64,000 nt of DNA, taken from assembly GCA_036924835.1 (NCBI GenBank), contig JBAGRR010000001.1, positions 5,843,001 through 5,907,000 of the forward strand. Direction: 5' to 3'. The translations under genes and the position numbers were made by a program. The notes beneath the pieces were generated by a model, which was given only the letters and a program-made list of their open reading frames with translations, was not told where the DNA came from and made no database searches. The DNA is from Nitrobacteraceae bacterium AZCC 1564 (GTDB taxonomy: Bacteria > Pseudomonadota > Alphaproteobacteria > Rhizobiales > Xanthobacteraceae). Shown here piece after piece: positions 17,011-25,393 of the stretch (position 1 is the stretch's first letter; each line of letters begins with the position of its first letter).

Positions 17011-17112
17011 CGGTTGTTTGCCTTGAGCAAAGGTGGGCAGGCGCGTGCGATCCAAGCGAGATCACGACCGCACCATGAGGAGCGAGCTTAACATCTGTAA
17101 GGCGAATGGAAA

Positions 17113-17445
17113 CTAGTGTGGTGGTTCGGAAGCTCGCCCGGTTTTTTCAGCGAGTCCTTCCAGCGAACTTCTGAACCTGAACCACATGAGTGCCGCGGAT
17201 TTGAAGTTCTTCCGAGTGAAGCCACCACGCTCGATGAAGAACTTCAAATCCAAAAGCGGCACTCAAATCATCGTCTTGCTAGTGTCCCTTTGATTCCGAA
17301 GTTCGCATCCGAGCAAGCCGCACGCCTGTGCGAACTTCGGAATCGGGACACTAGAATTATTGATTTGCTAGTGTCCCCCTCGAATCCAAAGTCCGCTAAA
17401 GGAGCGCGCTGCACGATGAGGCGGACTTTGGATTCGGGACGCGAG
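17113..17445. mobile_element. CTAG double-hairpin unit (inverted A-B), split by an inner unit
   Basis: The first hairpin (17113-17190) is type B in reverse, ending in a degenerate TGAG. After the inner F-G unit come a 13-nt spacer (17355-17367) and the last hairpin (17368-17445), type A in reverse with a CCT bulge in its 5' arm, ending in a degenerate CGAG. Removing the inner unit restores 169 bp. Confidence 0.75.
17187..17354. mobile_element. CTAG double-hairpin unit (F + G), nested
   Basis: Hairpin F (17187-17264, arm GGATTTGAAGTTCTTC) and hairpin G (17279-17354, arm GATTCCGAAGTTCGCA) are closely related to the unit at 22599-22767. The boundary tetramers at F are degenerate (TGAG, ACTC); those at G are intact CTAG. 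Confidence 0.75.
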
Positions 17446-17447
17446 CG

Positions 17448-19643
17448 CTATTCTACTGAGGCGCCGCGGCGCAGATCCGCTTCGATCAGCAGTTTGTTGC
17501 CGCCGCCGAACCTCGCGCGATAGACCTGCACGTTTTCCATGATGCGCTGGACATAATTGCGGGTCTCTGAGAACGGGATCTTTTCAACCCAGTCGACGGC
17601 ATCGACGTTCGGATCACGTGGATCGCCGTAACGCTCGATCCATTTGCGCACGCTGCCGCGTCCCGCATTATAGCCGGCGAACGTCATGATGTAGGAACCG
17701 CGATAGTCGTCGATCAGCCCGCCGAGTTCGGCCGCGCCGAACGCTGCATTATAGGCGGGGTCCTTCTTAAGGCGGTTGAGATCGAACGTCGTGCCGTATT
17801 TCCTAGCAACATATTTGCCTGCGGCTGGCGTCACCTGCATCAGGCCGTAGGCTTGCGCAGGCGAGACGACGCTCGGATTGAACGCGCTCTCCTGCCGCGC
17901 GATTGCGAACACGATCGATTTTTCGACTTCCGGCCCGAAATCCTTATAGGGCGGAATGCCTATCACCGGATAAGCATAGTAATCGAACGGCATGCCTCGA
18001 TTGAGTGCGGCTTTGCCGACCAGCAGCATGGCGCGTGCGTCGTTGTGGCGCTGGGCCAACTCGCACAATGCCAGCAAGCCATCCATGTCCGCGCGCTCGC
18101 CCATGTCAGCGAGAATGGGAATTGCGATTTCGCGCTCATCGAGTGCGTAGAGCAGTTCGACCGCACGGACGATTTCCAGCCTTTCGCCGCCGCGTGACCG
18201 GCCCGGAGCACTGTTCAAGGCGATTTGCGGCAAGCGCAGCTTCGCGCGCGCGAGTTGTCCGTAATAGCTGGTCGAATGCGCGGCGGCTGCTTCGTAGGCT
18301 GCACGAGCTTCCTGCGTGCGTCCTGCAGCTTCAGCCGCGCGGCCTTGCCAGTAACCTGCGCGAGCGAGCGCCGTTGGATTGACGCTGTTGACGCCGATGC
18401 GTGCGAAATGCCGGGCGGCGGTATTGGGGTCGTTGAGAAAGCGCAGCGCAATCCAGCCCGCGGTGAATTCCTGCTCTGTCTTGTAGATATCGCGGTTGGG
18501 TAGCGCCGCATCGCGGGCGATCACATAAGCCGTGCGCGGCTCGTTGTTGTCGAGCAGCTTGCGCGCCACCAGACGCCGCTCGATCCACCACTCATCAAGG
18601 TCGAACAGACGCGCCGGATCGCGCGATGCAGCCATCATCAACTGTGCGGCTTCGGCGATTTTGTCTTCGCGCCTCAGGTATTGAATCCGGCTGAACATGT
18701 AGCCGGGATCGCTGTGCAGTTCGCGAGGCACCGCATCGAGTAGCGCTTTGGAGTTCGAGGACTTGTTGTTGACGGCGATTCGCGCCTTGGCAAGTGCCAC
18801 ATAGGCCGGCCCGAGCCGCTTGGCGGAACGCAGCGCCGCTTCCGCGCCGTCCTTCTCGTAAAGCAGCATGTCCATGCGGGCTTTGTGATCGCTGGACGTC
18901 AGGAGCGGTCCGAATTGAGCGAGAGCAGCTTCTTCGGTGTCTGATCCAAATTGATCGGTGCGCCATGCTTCGCGTACATAGCGTTCCGCACTGTGCCGAT
19001 CTCCGCGGGCGAGGAGTGCGCGCGCCAGCATGAAACGCCCTTTGGAAAACGTCGGCTGGTCCCCTCCGAAAAAGGCGAGGACTGTCGCGTCATCCCGCTT
19101 GTCGTCCCACAGGGCTGCCTCCGCGCGGCGGCGGAGAAAGACCTGGCTCGGCCATGTCGGATTTTCGGCGAGGAACGCGCGGTAGCGCTCCATCGGTGCG
19201 CCGTTGTTGTCACTGCGCAGGATAATCCATTCCGCAAGCTTGCGCGCGACGGGATCGGTGATCGAGGCCTCAAGCTGCGTGGCGTCGCTTTGCTTCTTGT
19301 TTCGGACCAGCTCGATGACCTGTTCGAGCGTTTCCATATCGGCCCGTGATGTGGACGACGTGGAGGACAGGGCCAGAGATACGGACGGCTTTTTCGGCGG
19401 TGGCGCCACAGGCGTCGCGACAGCACGCTCCGGGCCTTTGGGTGCCCTGGGACCAGGCTGGGCGTGCGCGGAGTGCTGCGGCGGTACGGTGTGAGGCGTC
19501 GCGGTGCGGGGGATTGGTCGCGGCTTCGGCAGCGGCACCGCCGACGCCCCGTGTGATGCCAGCACAACGATAGCCGCGCCAAGCACGAAACTGCTTCGCA
19601 ACGCTGCGTAGACACCGAATGACGGGGCAAAAAACGATGTCAC
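17448..19643 (-). CDS. slt: Soluble lytic murein transglycosylase
   Basis: About 730 residues. A signal-like hydrophobic stretch (LRSSFVLGAAIVVLASHGASA) is followed by a Pro-rich linker and a long alpha-helical superhelical U-domain. The C-terminal SLT domain carries the catalytic Glu in ARQESAFNPSVVSPAQAYGL, MQVTPAAGKYVA and AGYNAGRGSVRKWI. Such enzymes cleave the MurNAc-GlcNAc bond in the periplasm to form 1,6-anhydromuropeptides. I chose GTG 19643 because the signal peptide follows soon after; the frame is open further upstream, so the start is uncertain. The end lies 2 bp from a hairpin unit. Confidence 0.9.
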   Translation of the reverse strand: MTSFFAPSFGVYAALRSSFVLGAAIVVLASHGASAVPLPKPRPIPRTATPHTVPPQHSAHAQPGPRAPKGPERAVATPVAPPPKKPSVSLALSSTSSTSRADMETLEQVIELVRNKKQSDATQLEASITDPVARKLAEWIILRSDNNGAPMERYRAFLAENPTWPSQVFLRRRAEAALWDDKRDDATVLAFFGGDQPTFSKGRFMLARALLARGDRHSAERYVREAWRTDQFGSDTEEAALAQFGPLLTSSDHKARMDMLLYEKDGAEAALRSAKRLGPAYVALAKARIAVNNKSSNSKALLDAVPRELHSDPGYMFSRIQYLRREDKIAEAAQLMMAASRDPARLFDLDEWWIERRLVARKLLDNNEPRTAYVIARDAALPNRDIYKTEQEFTAGWIALRFLNDPNTAARHFARIGVNSVNPTALARAGYWQGRAAEAAGRTQEARAAYEAAAAHSTSYYGQLARAKLRLPQIALNSAPGRSRGGERLEIVRAVELLYALDEREIAIPILADMGERADMDGLLALCELAQRHNDARAMLLVGKAALNRGMPFDYYAYPVIGIPPYKDFGPEVEKSIVFAIARQESAFNPSVVSPAQAYGLMQVTPAAGKYVARKYGTTFDLNRLKKDPAYNAAFGAAELGGLIDDYRGSYIMTFAGYNAGRGSVRKWIERYGDPRDPNVDAVDWVEKIPFSETRNYVQRIMENVQVYRARFGGGNKLLIEADLRRGASVE

Positions 19644-19803
19644 TGCAAACCTGTGTGGCGAATCATGCAATTGCCGCGCGCCTTCAAGTCTATTGGATTG
19701 ATTATGTGGACAAAACATCAAATGTGTTAGAACCGGTACCCTGCCGCAACACCGCGGCAAAATAGCGGCTGATGCGACTGATCCGAGGCATTCCCGGGTC
19801 AGC

Positions 19804-19971
19804 CTAGTGCGCTGGATTTGACGTTCGTATCAGCATTGCGGCGAGTCCTCATGACGAACGTCAAATCCAAAAGCGCACTAGTTTCATTAAGTTGCTAGTG
19901 TCCCTTCTGGTTCTAACGTTCGCAAACGAGAGTGCTGCAAAGTGATACGAACGTTAGAACCGGGACACTAG
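19804..19971. mobile_element. CTAG double-hairpin unit (C + H), uninterrupted
   Basis: This 168-bp unit has hairpin C (19804-19881, arm GGATTTGACGTTCGT, extra bases in the 3' arm), a 13-nt spacer, and hairpin H (19895-19971, arm GGTTCTAACGTTCG, extra TTCT in the 5' arm). All four boundary tetramers are intact CTAG. It lies between slt and dapA and is the clean reference for the interrupted unit at 2007-2336. Confidence 0.85.
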
Positions 19972-20063
19972 GCCCATGACCCTTTCATCATGGGCCGGGA
20001 CTCGTTATCAATCGGTAACCTTTTTTCAGAACAAATAGACGACACGCGTTCGGAGACAGACAA

Positions 20064-20954
20064 ATGGCAGCCAAGACGAAGTTCCAGGGGTCCTACACAG
20101 CCTTGGTGACGCCATTCAAAAACGGCGCGGTGGACGAGGCTGCTCTGCGAGCGTTGGTGAATTGGCAGATCGAGCAAGGATCGAATGGCCTGGTTCCGGT
20201 GGGCACCACGGGCGAGAGCCCGACGTTAAGCCACGAGGAGCATAACAAGGTCGTCGAGTGGTGCATCGAGGAGGCCAAGGGCCGTGTGCCAGTGATTGCC
20301 GGCGCCGGGTCGAATTCAACGCGCGAGGCGGTTGCTCTGGCGAAGCACGCGGAGAAGGCTGGCGCCGACGCCGTGCTGGTCGTCACGCCTTACTACAACA
20401 AGCCCACTCAAGAGGGGATGTATCAGCACTTCAAGGCGGTGAATGATGCGATCGGTATTCCGATCTTAATCTACAACATTCCGCCGCGCTCGGTTGTCGA
20501 TATGTCGGTTGAGACGATGACCAGACTGTTTGAGCTGAAGAACATTGCGGGCGTGAAGGATGCCACGGCCAACCTGGCGCGGGTCTCGCTGCAGCGTCAG
20601 GCGATGGGGCCGGATTTCATCCAGCTTTCCGGTGAAGACATGACCGCGCTCGCCTACATGGCGGCGGGGGGCCATGGCTGCATCTCGGTTGTCGCCAACG
20701 TAGCGCCGAAGCTTTGCGCCGATCTGATGTCGGCCGTGTTGAAGGGGGACTATGCGGCCGGGCTCAAGTTTCAGGATCGGCTGGTGCCGCTGCATGACGC
20801 CGTCTTCAAGGAGCCAGGGGTTGCCGGCGCCAAGCACGGCCTCAAGCTTCTCGGCCGTCTGGAAGAGGAAGTTCGTTTGCCTTTGATGCCGGTGACGCCG
20901 CCGACCGGCAAGGCCATTCGCGATGCAATGGTTCATGCTGGGCTGATCAACTGA
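20064..20954 (+). CDS. dapA: 4-hydroxy-tetrahydrodipicolinate synthase
   Basis: DapA condenses pyruvate with aspartate semialdehyde, the first step of the lysine/diaminopimelate branch. The 296-residue TIM-barrel protein has [14 protein letters not shown] near residue 45, [16 protein letters not shown] with the catalytic Tyr, [12 protein letters not shown], and the Schiff-base Lys in [11 protein letters not shown] at about residue 165. The length is normal. Placement next to slt and smpB follows the order seen in related genomes. Confidence 0.97.
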   Translation: MAAKTKFQGSYTALVTPFKNGAVDEAALRALVNWQIEQGSNGLVPVGTTGESPTLSHEEHNKVVEWCIEEAKGRVPVIAGAGSNSTREAVALAKHAEKAGADAVLVVTPYYNKPTQEGMYQHFKAVNDAIGIPILIYNIPPRSVVDMSVETMTRLFELKNIAGVKDATANLARVSLQRQAMGPDFIQLSGEDMTALAYMAAGGHGCISVVANVAPKLCADLMSAVLKGDYAAGLKFQDRLVPLHDAVFKEPGVAGAKHGLKLLGRLEEEVRLPLMPVTPPTGKAIRDAMVHAGLIN

Positions 20955-20985
20955 TCCGCGCCAATGCGGTAAAGGGAGATTGCCA

Positions 20986-21402
20986 ATGCTCGAGGAGTTC
21001 AAGAAGTTTGCCCTGAGAGGCAATGTTGTTGATCTGGCGGTTGGCATCATCATCGGTGCGGCGTTCGGCGCCATCGTGAACTCCCTGGTCGGCGACATCA
21101 TCATGCCGATCGTCGGTGCGATCACCGGCGGCCTCGACTTCTCGAACTACTTCACGCCGCTGTCAAAGGCGGTGACAGCAGGCAATCTGGCCGACGCCAA
21201 GAAGCAGGGTGCCGTGCTGGCATGGGGAAGCTTCCTCACGCTGACGCTGAATTTCCTGATCGTCGCATTCGTGTTGTTCATCGTGATCCGCCTCATGAAC
21301 CGGCTGAAGGCCGAGGAAGCGGCTGCGCCGCCTGCGCGGGAAAAACCGACGAAAGATCAGGAATTGCTCACCGAGATCCGTGATCTTTTGAAATCGAAAT
21401 AA
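20986..21402 (+). CDS. mscL: Large-conductance mechanosensitive channel
   Basis: The 138-residue product has the amphipathic N-terminus [22 protein letters not shown]1 ([20 protein letters not shown]) with the small-residue pore lining, a periplasmic loop, TM2 ([20 protein letters not shown]) and a charged cytoplasmic helix ending EIRDLLKSK. It opens under membrane tension to release solutes on osmotic downshock. ATG 20986 has GGGAG upstream and gives the canonical N-terminus. Confidence 0.96.
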   Translation: MLEEFKKFALRGNVVDLAVGIIIGAAFGAIVNSLVGDIIMPIVGAITGGLDFSNYFTPLSKAVTAGNLADAKKQGAVLAWGSFLTLTLNFLIVAFVLFIVIRLMNRLKAEEAAAPPAREKPTKDQELLTEIRDLLKSK

Positions 21403-21410
21403 TCTGCTAT

Positions 21411-21452
21411 CTATAGCGCTATAGCGAGCCAGATGTTCTGACAGCCTGTCAG
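21411..21452. promoter_or_regulatory. Two short palindromes between mscL and smpB
   Basis: CTATAGCGCTATAG (21411-21424) is a perfect 14-bp palindrome, and CTGACA-GCC-TGTCAG (21438-21452) is a 6-bp-armed inverted repeat. They could be operator sites for smpB or a weak 3' structure for mscL. Function is inferred only from position. Confidence 0.35.
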
Positions 21453-21519
21453 TCTCAATCTGAAGGATTGCGTTCTCACGCGAGCCGATTTCTTCGCCTG
21501 AACACGCACCGAGGCACCG

Positions 21520-21993
21520 ATGGCTGAAAAGAAAGAGCGTCCGATCAAAGTCGTCGCGGAGAACCGCAAGGCGCGGTTCAACTATGCCGTCGAAGACACT
21601 GTCGAAGCGGGCGTCGTGCTGACGGGGACGGAGGTCAAGTCCGCGCGCAACGGCAAGACGACGATCGCGGAGTCGTATGCGGACTCCAAGGGCGGCGAGA
21701 TCTGGCTCGTCAACGCCAACATTCCCGAATACCTGCAGGCCAACCGCTTCAATCACGAGCCGAAGCGGCCGCGCAAGCTGCTGCTGCACCGGCGGCAAAT
21801 CAACAAGCTGATCGGCGCCATCGAACGCGAGGGCATGACGCTCATTCCGCTCAAGATGTATTTCAACGAGCACGGCAAGGTGAAGCTTCAGCTCGCTTTG
21901 GCGAAGGGCAAGAAGCTGCACGACAAGCGCGAGACCGAAAAGAAACGGGACTGGTCACGCGAGAAGGGCCGCCTGCTGAGGGCAAGAGGATAA
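21520..21993 (+). CDS. smpB: SsrA (tmRNA)-binding protein
   Basis: SmpB delivers tmRNA to stalled ribosomes for trans-translation. The 157-residue product has [20 protein letters not shown], the [16 protein letters not shown] block, [20 protein letters not shown] and [20 protein letters not shown]. The basic tail [20 protein letters not shown] is disordered off the ribosome. Only 4 bp separate it from the peroxiredoxin gene, so the two are probably co-transcribed. tmRNA itself is not in the window. Confidence 0.97.
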   Translation: MAEKKERPIKVVAENRKARFNYAVEDTVEAGVVLTGTEVKSARNGKTTIAESYADSKGGEIWLVNANIPEYLQANRFNHEPKRPRKLLLHRRQINKLIGAIEREGMTLIPLKMYFNEHGKVKLQLALAKGKKLHDKRETEKKRDWSREKGRLLRARG

Positions 21994-21997
21994 GACG

Positions 21998-22573
21998 ATG
22001 AATCAGCCGAACCTGATGGGAGTCGATTGGAGCGCGATTCCGGCACCGGTCGACGATGGCGCGGCAAATCATCTCAAGGGTGCGACAATCCCGCCGGTTG
22101 CGTTACGCGCGACAGATGGCAGTTCGGTCATGCTGTCGTCTTTGCCCGGTCGCGTCGTCCTGTTTGCATATCCGCGTACTGGAGAGCCCGGCAAGATCAG
22201 CCTGGTGGATGATTGGGACATGATCCCTGGTGCGCGCGGATGCACTCCGCAGACCTGTTCATTTCGCGACCTGTTCAAGGACTTGAAGGAGGCGGGCGCT
22301 CAGCACGTGTTCGGCCTCTCGACGCAGGACACTAACTATCAGCGGGAGATGGTCGAGCGGCTGCACGTGCCGTTTCAGGTGTTGTCAGATAGTGACCTTG
22401 CCCTTACGCGCGCGCTCAATCTGCCGACGATGGACGTTGCGGGACTGACGCTGATCAAGCGTCTGGCGCTAATTATCGACAACGCCAAGATCACCCATGT
22501 GTTCTATCCGGTGTTTCCGCCGGATCGGAACGCGGGCGATGTCCTGGAATGGCTGCAGGCCAATCCTGCTTAG
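21998..22573 (+). CDS. Peroxiredoxin (AhpC/TSA, BCP-like)
   Basis: The 191-residue product has a thioredoxin-like fold: PGRVVLFAYPRTGEP, then GARGCTPQTCSFRDLFKDLK with two Cys separated by four residues, VFGLSTQDTNYQREMVERLH, and LIIDNAKITHVFYPVFPP. The Cys pair suggests an atypical two-Cys, BCP-like thiol peroxidase reducing hydroperoxides. It lies 4 bp after smpB. The exact subfamily is uncertain because the usual PxxxTxxC spacing is altered. Confidence 0.8.
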   Translation: MNQPNLMGVDWSAIPAPVDDGAANHLKGATIPPVALRATDGSSVMLSSLPGRVVLFAYPRTGEPGKISLVDDWDMIPGARGCTPQTCSFRDLFKDLKEAGAQHVFGLSTQDTNYQREMVERLHVPFQVLSDSDLALTRALNLPTMDVAGLTLIKRLALIIDNAKITHVFYPVFPPDRNAGDVLEWLQANPA

Positions 22574-22598
22574 AGAGCGTTTTCGAGCGAAGTGGCAC

Positions 22599-22767
22599 CT
22601 AGTGCCGCGGATTTGAAGTTCTTCCGAATGAAGCCGCAAGCCCGATGAAGAACTTCAAATCCAAAAACGGCACTAGCATGATAGACTTGCTAGTGTCCCT
22701 TTGATTCCGAAGTTCGCATCCGAGCAAGCCGCGCAACTCTGTGCGAACTTCGGAATCGGGACACTAG
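22599..22767. mobile_element. CTAG double-hairpin unit (F + G), uninterrupted
   Basis: This 169-bp unit has F (22599-22676, arm GGATTTGAAGTTCTTC), a 13-nt spacer, and G (22690-22767, arm GATTCCGAAGTTCGCA, TTT bulge in the 5' arm). All boundaries are intact CTAG. It is the clean copy of the nested unit at 17187-17354. Confidence 0.85.
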
Positions 22768-22799
22768 TTCGCGTGAAGAAAACGCGTCAAAACAAGACT

Positions 22800-22840
22800 C
22801 TAGAGCTTCGGTTCTGATTCAATCAGAACCGAAGCTCTAG
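22800..22840. repeat. Perfect 41-bp CTAG-bounded palindrome
   Basis: Two exact 20-nt arms (CTAGAGCTTCGGTTCTGATT and its complement) surround a single C. Both ends are CTAG, and the right CTAG contains the TAG stop of the minus-strand glycosylase gene. It lacks the long loop of the other hairpins, so it may be a different class or serve as that gene's 3' hairpin. Confidence 0.8.
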
Positions 22841-23535
22841 TTGGCGAGATCGTCCCGGACCTTTGCGAACACGCTCTTGAACATTTTCGGTGTCAGCACG
22901 CCGGTGTTCGTGTTGTAACGCGAGCAATGATAGCTGTCGTAGAGTTTGACACTACCCGCATCGTGAATGGCGCCGTGCGCAAACGGCGCATTCGCGGCGC
23001 GAATGCCGAGCGCTTTCAGGGTCGAGTCATGCGAGACGCGGCCTAGCATCACGATCGCACGCAGGTTTGGCATGTCGTCCAGCGTCGCGTTGAGAAACGT
23101 GCGGCACGTATTGATTTCAGCGGGCAGGGGCTTGTTCTGCGGCGGTACGCAACGCACGGCGTTTGTAATGCGGCAGTTAATTAGCGTCAGCCCGTCATCC
23201 GGGCGCTGCTCGTAGACGCCCTTGGCAAAGCCAAATTCGAGCAATGTTTCGTAGAGCAGGTCGCCGGCATAGTCACCGGTGAAAGGGCGGCCGGTGCGGT
23301 TCGCACCTTGCAGACCGGGCGCGAGGCCGACGATCAGCAGCGATGCGTCGCTTGTGCCGAAGGAGGGAACCGGTCCGTTGAACCAGAGTGGTTCGCGAGC
23401 TTGATTGGCGTGCCGGAAAGCTGCGAGCCGCGGGCAGAGGGGGCAATCACGGTCAGGAACGGGGCGTTGGGCGGCAGCGGCATGTGCATGCCGTTGCCGC
23501 GATCTAGTATTTGCTTTCCGAAGTTCGTGATCCAT
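22837..23535 (-). CDS. Uracil-DNA glycosylase superfamily protein (family 5-like)
   Basis: The enzyme removes uracil or deaminated bases from DNA. The product has a Cys-rich start RDCPLCPRLAAFR (Fe-S ligand candidates), the active-site block LLIVGLAPGLQGANRTGRPF with TGDYAG, an RITNAVRCVPPQNKPLP segment with a further Cys, IVMLGRVSHDS, and SYHCSRYNTNTGVLT with the last Cys. The only in-frame ATG (23535) lies inside a hairpin element (23504-23580), so the first ~10 codons are element-derived. The native start may have been displaced. Confidence 0.82.
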   Translation of the reverse strand: MDHELRKANTRSRQRHAHAAAAQRPVPDRDCPLCPRLAAFRHANQAREPLWFNGPVPSFGTSDASLLIVGLAPGLQGANRTGRPFTGDYAGDLLYETLLEFGFAKGVYEQRPDDGLTLINCRITNAVRCVPPQNKPLPAEINTCRTFLNATLDDMPNLRAIVMLGRVSHDSTLKALGIRAANAPFAHGAIHDAGSVKLYDSYHCSRYNTNTGVLTPKMFKSVFAKVRDDLAN

Positions 23536-23835
23536 CGCCACATCCGCCTTAACGAAACTTCGGAAAGCAAAGGGTACTAGCAAAACTATAATTCTAGTAC
23601 CGCTTTCGATTTGAAGTCCCTAGTGGAGTGGATTTGACATTCGCTTCTCACCCGGCTGCGAGTTCGTCAAGCGAATGTCAAATCCAAACTCCACTAGAAA
23701 CTTATATTTACTAGTGGTCCTTTGATTCTAACATTCGCAGGAGGTGCCTACTGAGACGAGATGCGAATGTTAGAATCGGACCACTAGCGCGCGTTTGCCG
23801 AGAGTGATGCAGGGACTTCAAATCGGCGGTACTAG
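23504..23835. mobile_element. CTAG double-hairpin unit (I + J), J interrupted by an inner unit
   Basis: Hairpin I (23504-23580, arm TTTGCTTTCCGAAGTT, CCC bulge in the 3' arm) and a 13-nt spacer are followed by hairpin J. J's 5' arm (from 23594, CGATTTGAAGTCCC) and 3' arm (to 23835, GGGACTTCAAATCG) are separated by a complete D-E unit. Removing the insert while keeping one CTAG gives J = 78 bp and a whole unit of 168 bp. Hairpin I overlaps the start of the glycosylase gene. Confidence 0.82.
23620..23787. mobile_element. CTAG double-hairpin unit (D + E), inserted in a hairpin loop
   Basis: This 168-bp unit has D (23620-23697) and E (23711-23787), intact CTAG at all four boundaries, and the spacer AAACTTATATTTA. 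It sits at a CTAG in the loop of hairpin J. It is very similar to 2098-2264 and 46616-46785. Confidence 0.85.
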
Positions 23836-23840
23836 GTGCT

Positions 23841-24479
23841 TCAGTCGTCGAACTCTTCGTCATCGCCTCGCGGTGCAATCGTACTTGTGCTTCGCTGCAG
23901 GAATTGCGGCGTGTGTTGACGCTGTTCGCGAGGCTCCCGAGCAGGAGGACGTTCGTTGGGGTCGCGGCCCAGCTTGGATTGTAGCTGGACCAGATCTGTA
24001 AAGACATCTGCCTGACGACGCAATTCGTCGGCGATCATCGGAGGCTGGCTGGCAATGGTGGAAACGACAGTGACGCGCACACCGCGGCGCTGCACGGCTT
24101 CAACGAGCGAGCGAAAATCTCCATCGCCGGAGAACAGAACCATCTGGTCGATATGTTCCGCGAGTTCCATAGCATCGACGGCGAGCTCGATGTCCATGTT
24201 GCCTTTCACCTTGCGGCGTCCGCTGGCATCGATGAATTCCTTGGTCGCCTTGGTGACGACAGTATAGCCGTTGTAGTCGAGCCAATCGATCAACGGTCTG
24301 ATGGACGAGTACTCCTGATCCTCGATGATCGCTGTGTAGTAGAACGCCCGCACCAACGTACCGCGGCTCTGAAATTCAAGCAGAAGCCGCTTGTAGTCGA
24401 TGTCGAAACCAAGCGTCTTGGCGGTGGCATATAAATTGGCACCGTCAATGAACAGCGCGATCTTGTTAGTGGCAGGCAT
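23841..24479 (-). CDS. NYN-domain (LabA/DUF88-like) protein
   Basis: The 212-residue product has the PIN-like NYN core: IALFIDGANLYATAKTLGFD with the first Asp, KGNMDIELAVDAMELAEHID with an acidic pair, and MVLFSGDGDFRSLVEAVQRR with SGDGDF. A VVSTIASQPPMIADELRRQA segment follows, then a low-complexity Arg/Pro/Glu tail. NYN proteins are predicted metal-dependent ribonucleases. It ends close to a hairpin cluster. The RNA target is unknown. Confidence 0.88.
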   Translation of the reverse strand: MPATNKIALFIDGANLYATAKTLGFDIDYKRLLLEFQSRGTLVRAFYYTAIIEDQEYSSIRPLIDWLDYNGYTVVTKATKEFIDASGRRKVKGNMDIELAVDAMELAEHIDQMVLFSGDGDFRSLVEAVQRRGVRVTVVSTIASQPPMIADELRRQADVFTDLVQLQSKLGRDPNERPPAREPREQRQHTPQFLQRSTSTIAPRGDDEEFDD

Positions 24480-24828
24480 CAGTTTGTTCTCGCATCGTTG
24501 TTGTTGTGTAGCATTTTTGGCGGCGTTGGAAGCGCCGCGTGCTGTTTCTTCAGATTTCAGCTGTTCGCCAAACGGTTGTAGAGGGATAAACGGATAGCTG
24601 TATCAAATCGACAACCGTTGGGGGCGATCGAAATAGACTATCACCTTGAGCAGCCAATGAGCCGATTTCTTGTCCATCGGCCAAATTGTTCCTTTCATTT
24701 GACAAGAAGTAACCTCGCGAAAACCCCGATTTCTCGGGCATTTCAAAATTGCTGCTTGCGAAAAGACCCTACTCGCTATACCTAACGCGCATAGCGAGAC
24801 ATTTCTGACCTACTTGGAGCGACAGCCG
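24480..24828. other. Divergent intergenic region NYN / rpoZ
   Basis: About 350 bp between divergent genes with no gene. It must carry both promoters. A weak -35/-10-like pair CTTGCG ... TATACC near 24755-24783 could serve rpoZ, but I do not call it as a firm promoter. Confidence 0.4.
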
Positions 24829-25221
24829 ATGGCGCGTGTCACTGTTGAGGATTGCATTGATAAGGTCGATAACCGGTTCGACCTCGTGTTGCTGGCCGCG
24901 CATCGTGCGCGGATGATTTCGTCGGGATCTCCTCTCACTGTTGATCGGGATAATGACAAGAATCCGGTGGTTTCGCTACGCGAAATTGCCGACACAACCA
25001 TTTCTCCTGAGGATTTGCGTGAAGAGCTGGTCCATTCGCTTCAGAAGTTTGTTGAGGTGGATGAGCCTGAGCCCGATACGGTCCCATTGATCGGCTCTGC
25101 CGGCGCTTCCGTTGACGCGGACGACACCGAAGTTGCTGTCGAGCGCATGACGGAAGAAGAACTTCTGAAGGGCCTCGAGGGCCTCGCACCTCCCGAAGAG
25201 CAGCCTGAAGAAGACGAGTAA
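24829..25221 (+). CDS. rpoZ: DNA-directed RNA polymerase omega subunit
   Basis: Omega assists assembly of the beta' subunit and, in proteobacteria, forms part of a ppGpp site. The 130-residue product has the family start [32 protein letters not shown] and [11 protein letters not shown]. The C-terminal extension is acidic, as usual in alphaproteobacteria. The start at 24829 gives the canonical N-terminus. It precedes rsh, the usual order, with an intrinsic terminator between them. Confidence 0.97.
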   Translation: MARVTVEDCIDKVDNRFDLVLLAAHRARMISSGSPLTVDRDNDKNPVVSLREIADTTISPEDLREELVHSLQKFVEVDEPEPDTVPLIGSAGASVDADDTEVAVERMTEEELLKGLEGLAPPEEQPEEDE

Positions 25222-25262
25222 AACTCGTCTTACCTTCTACATGAAATTTTCGTAATCATTCA

Positions 25263-25288
25263 AAAGGCCCGGATACGTCCGGGCCTTT
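25263..25288 (+). terminator. rpoZ terminator
   Basis: Stem AAAGGCCCGGA / TCCGGGCCTTT (11 bp) with loop TACG, 42 bp after the rpoZ stop. The stem itself ends in TTT. Confidence 0.85.
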
Positions 25289-25393
25289 GCGTTTATTGAC
25301 TTTTTGCGCGTCTTCCTTGCGATCACCCGCGAACGCGGTGATATTGTGATTGGCTGTTCCCGCAGGAATTTCGCCAATCGAGGAAGCGTTGCA

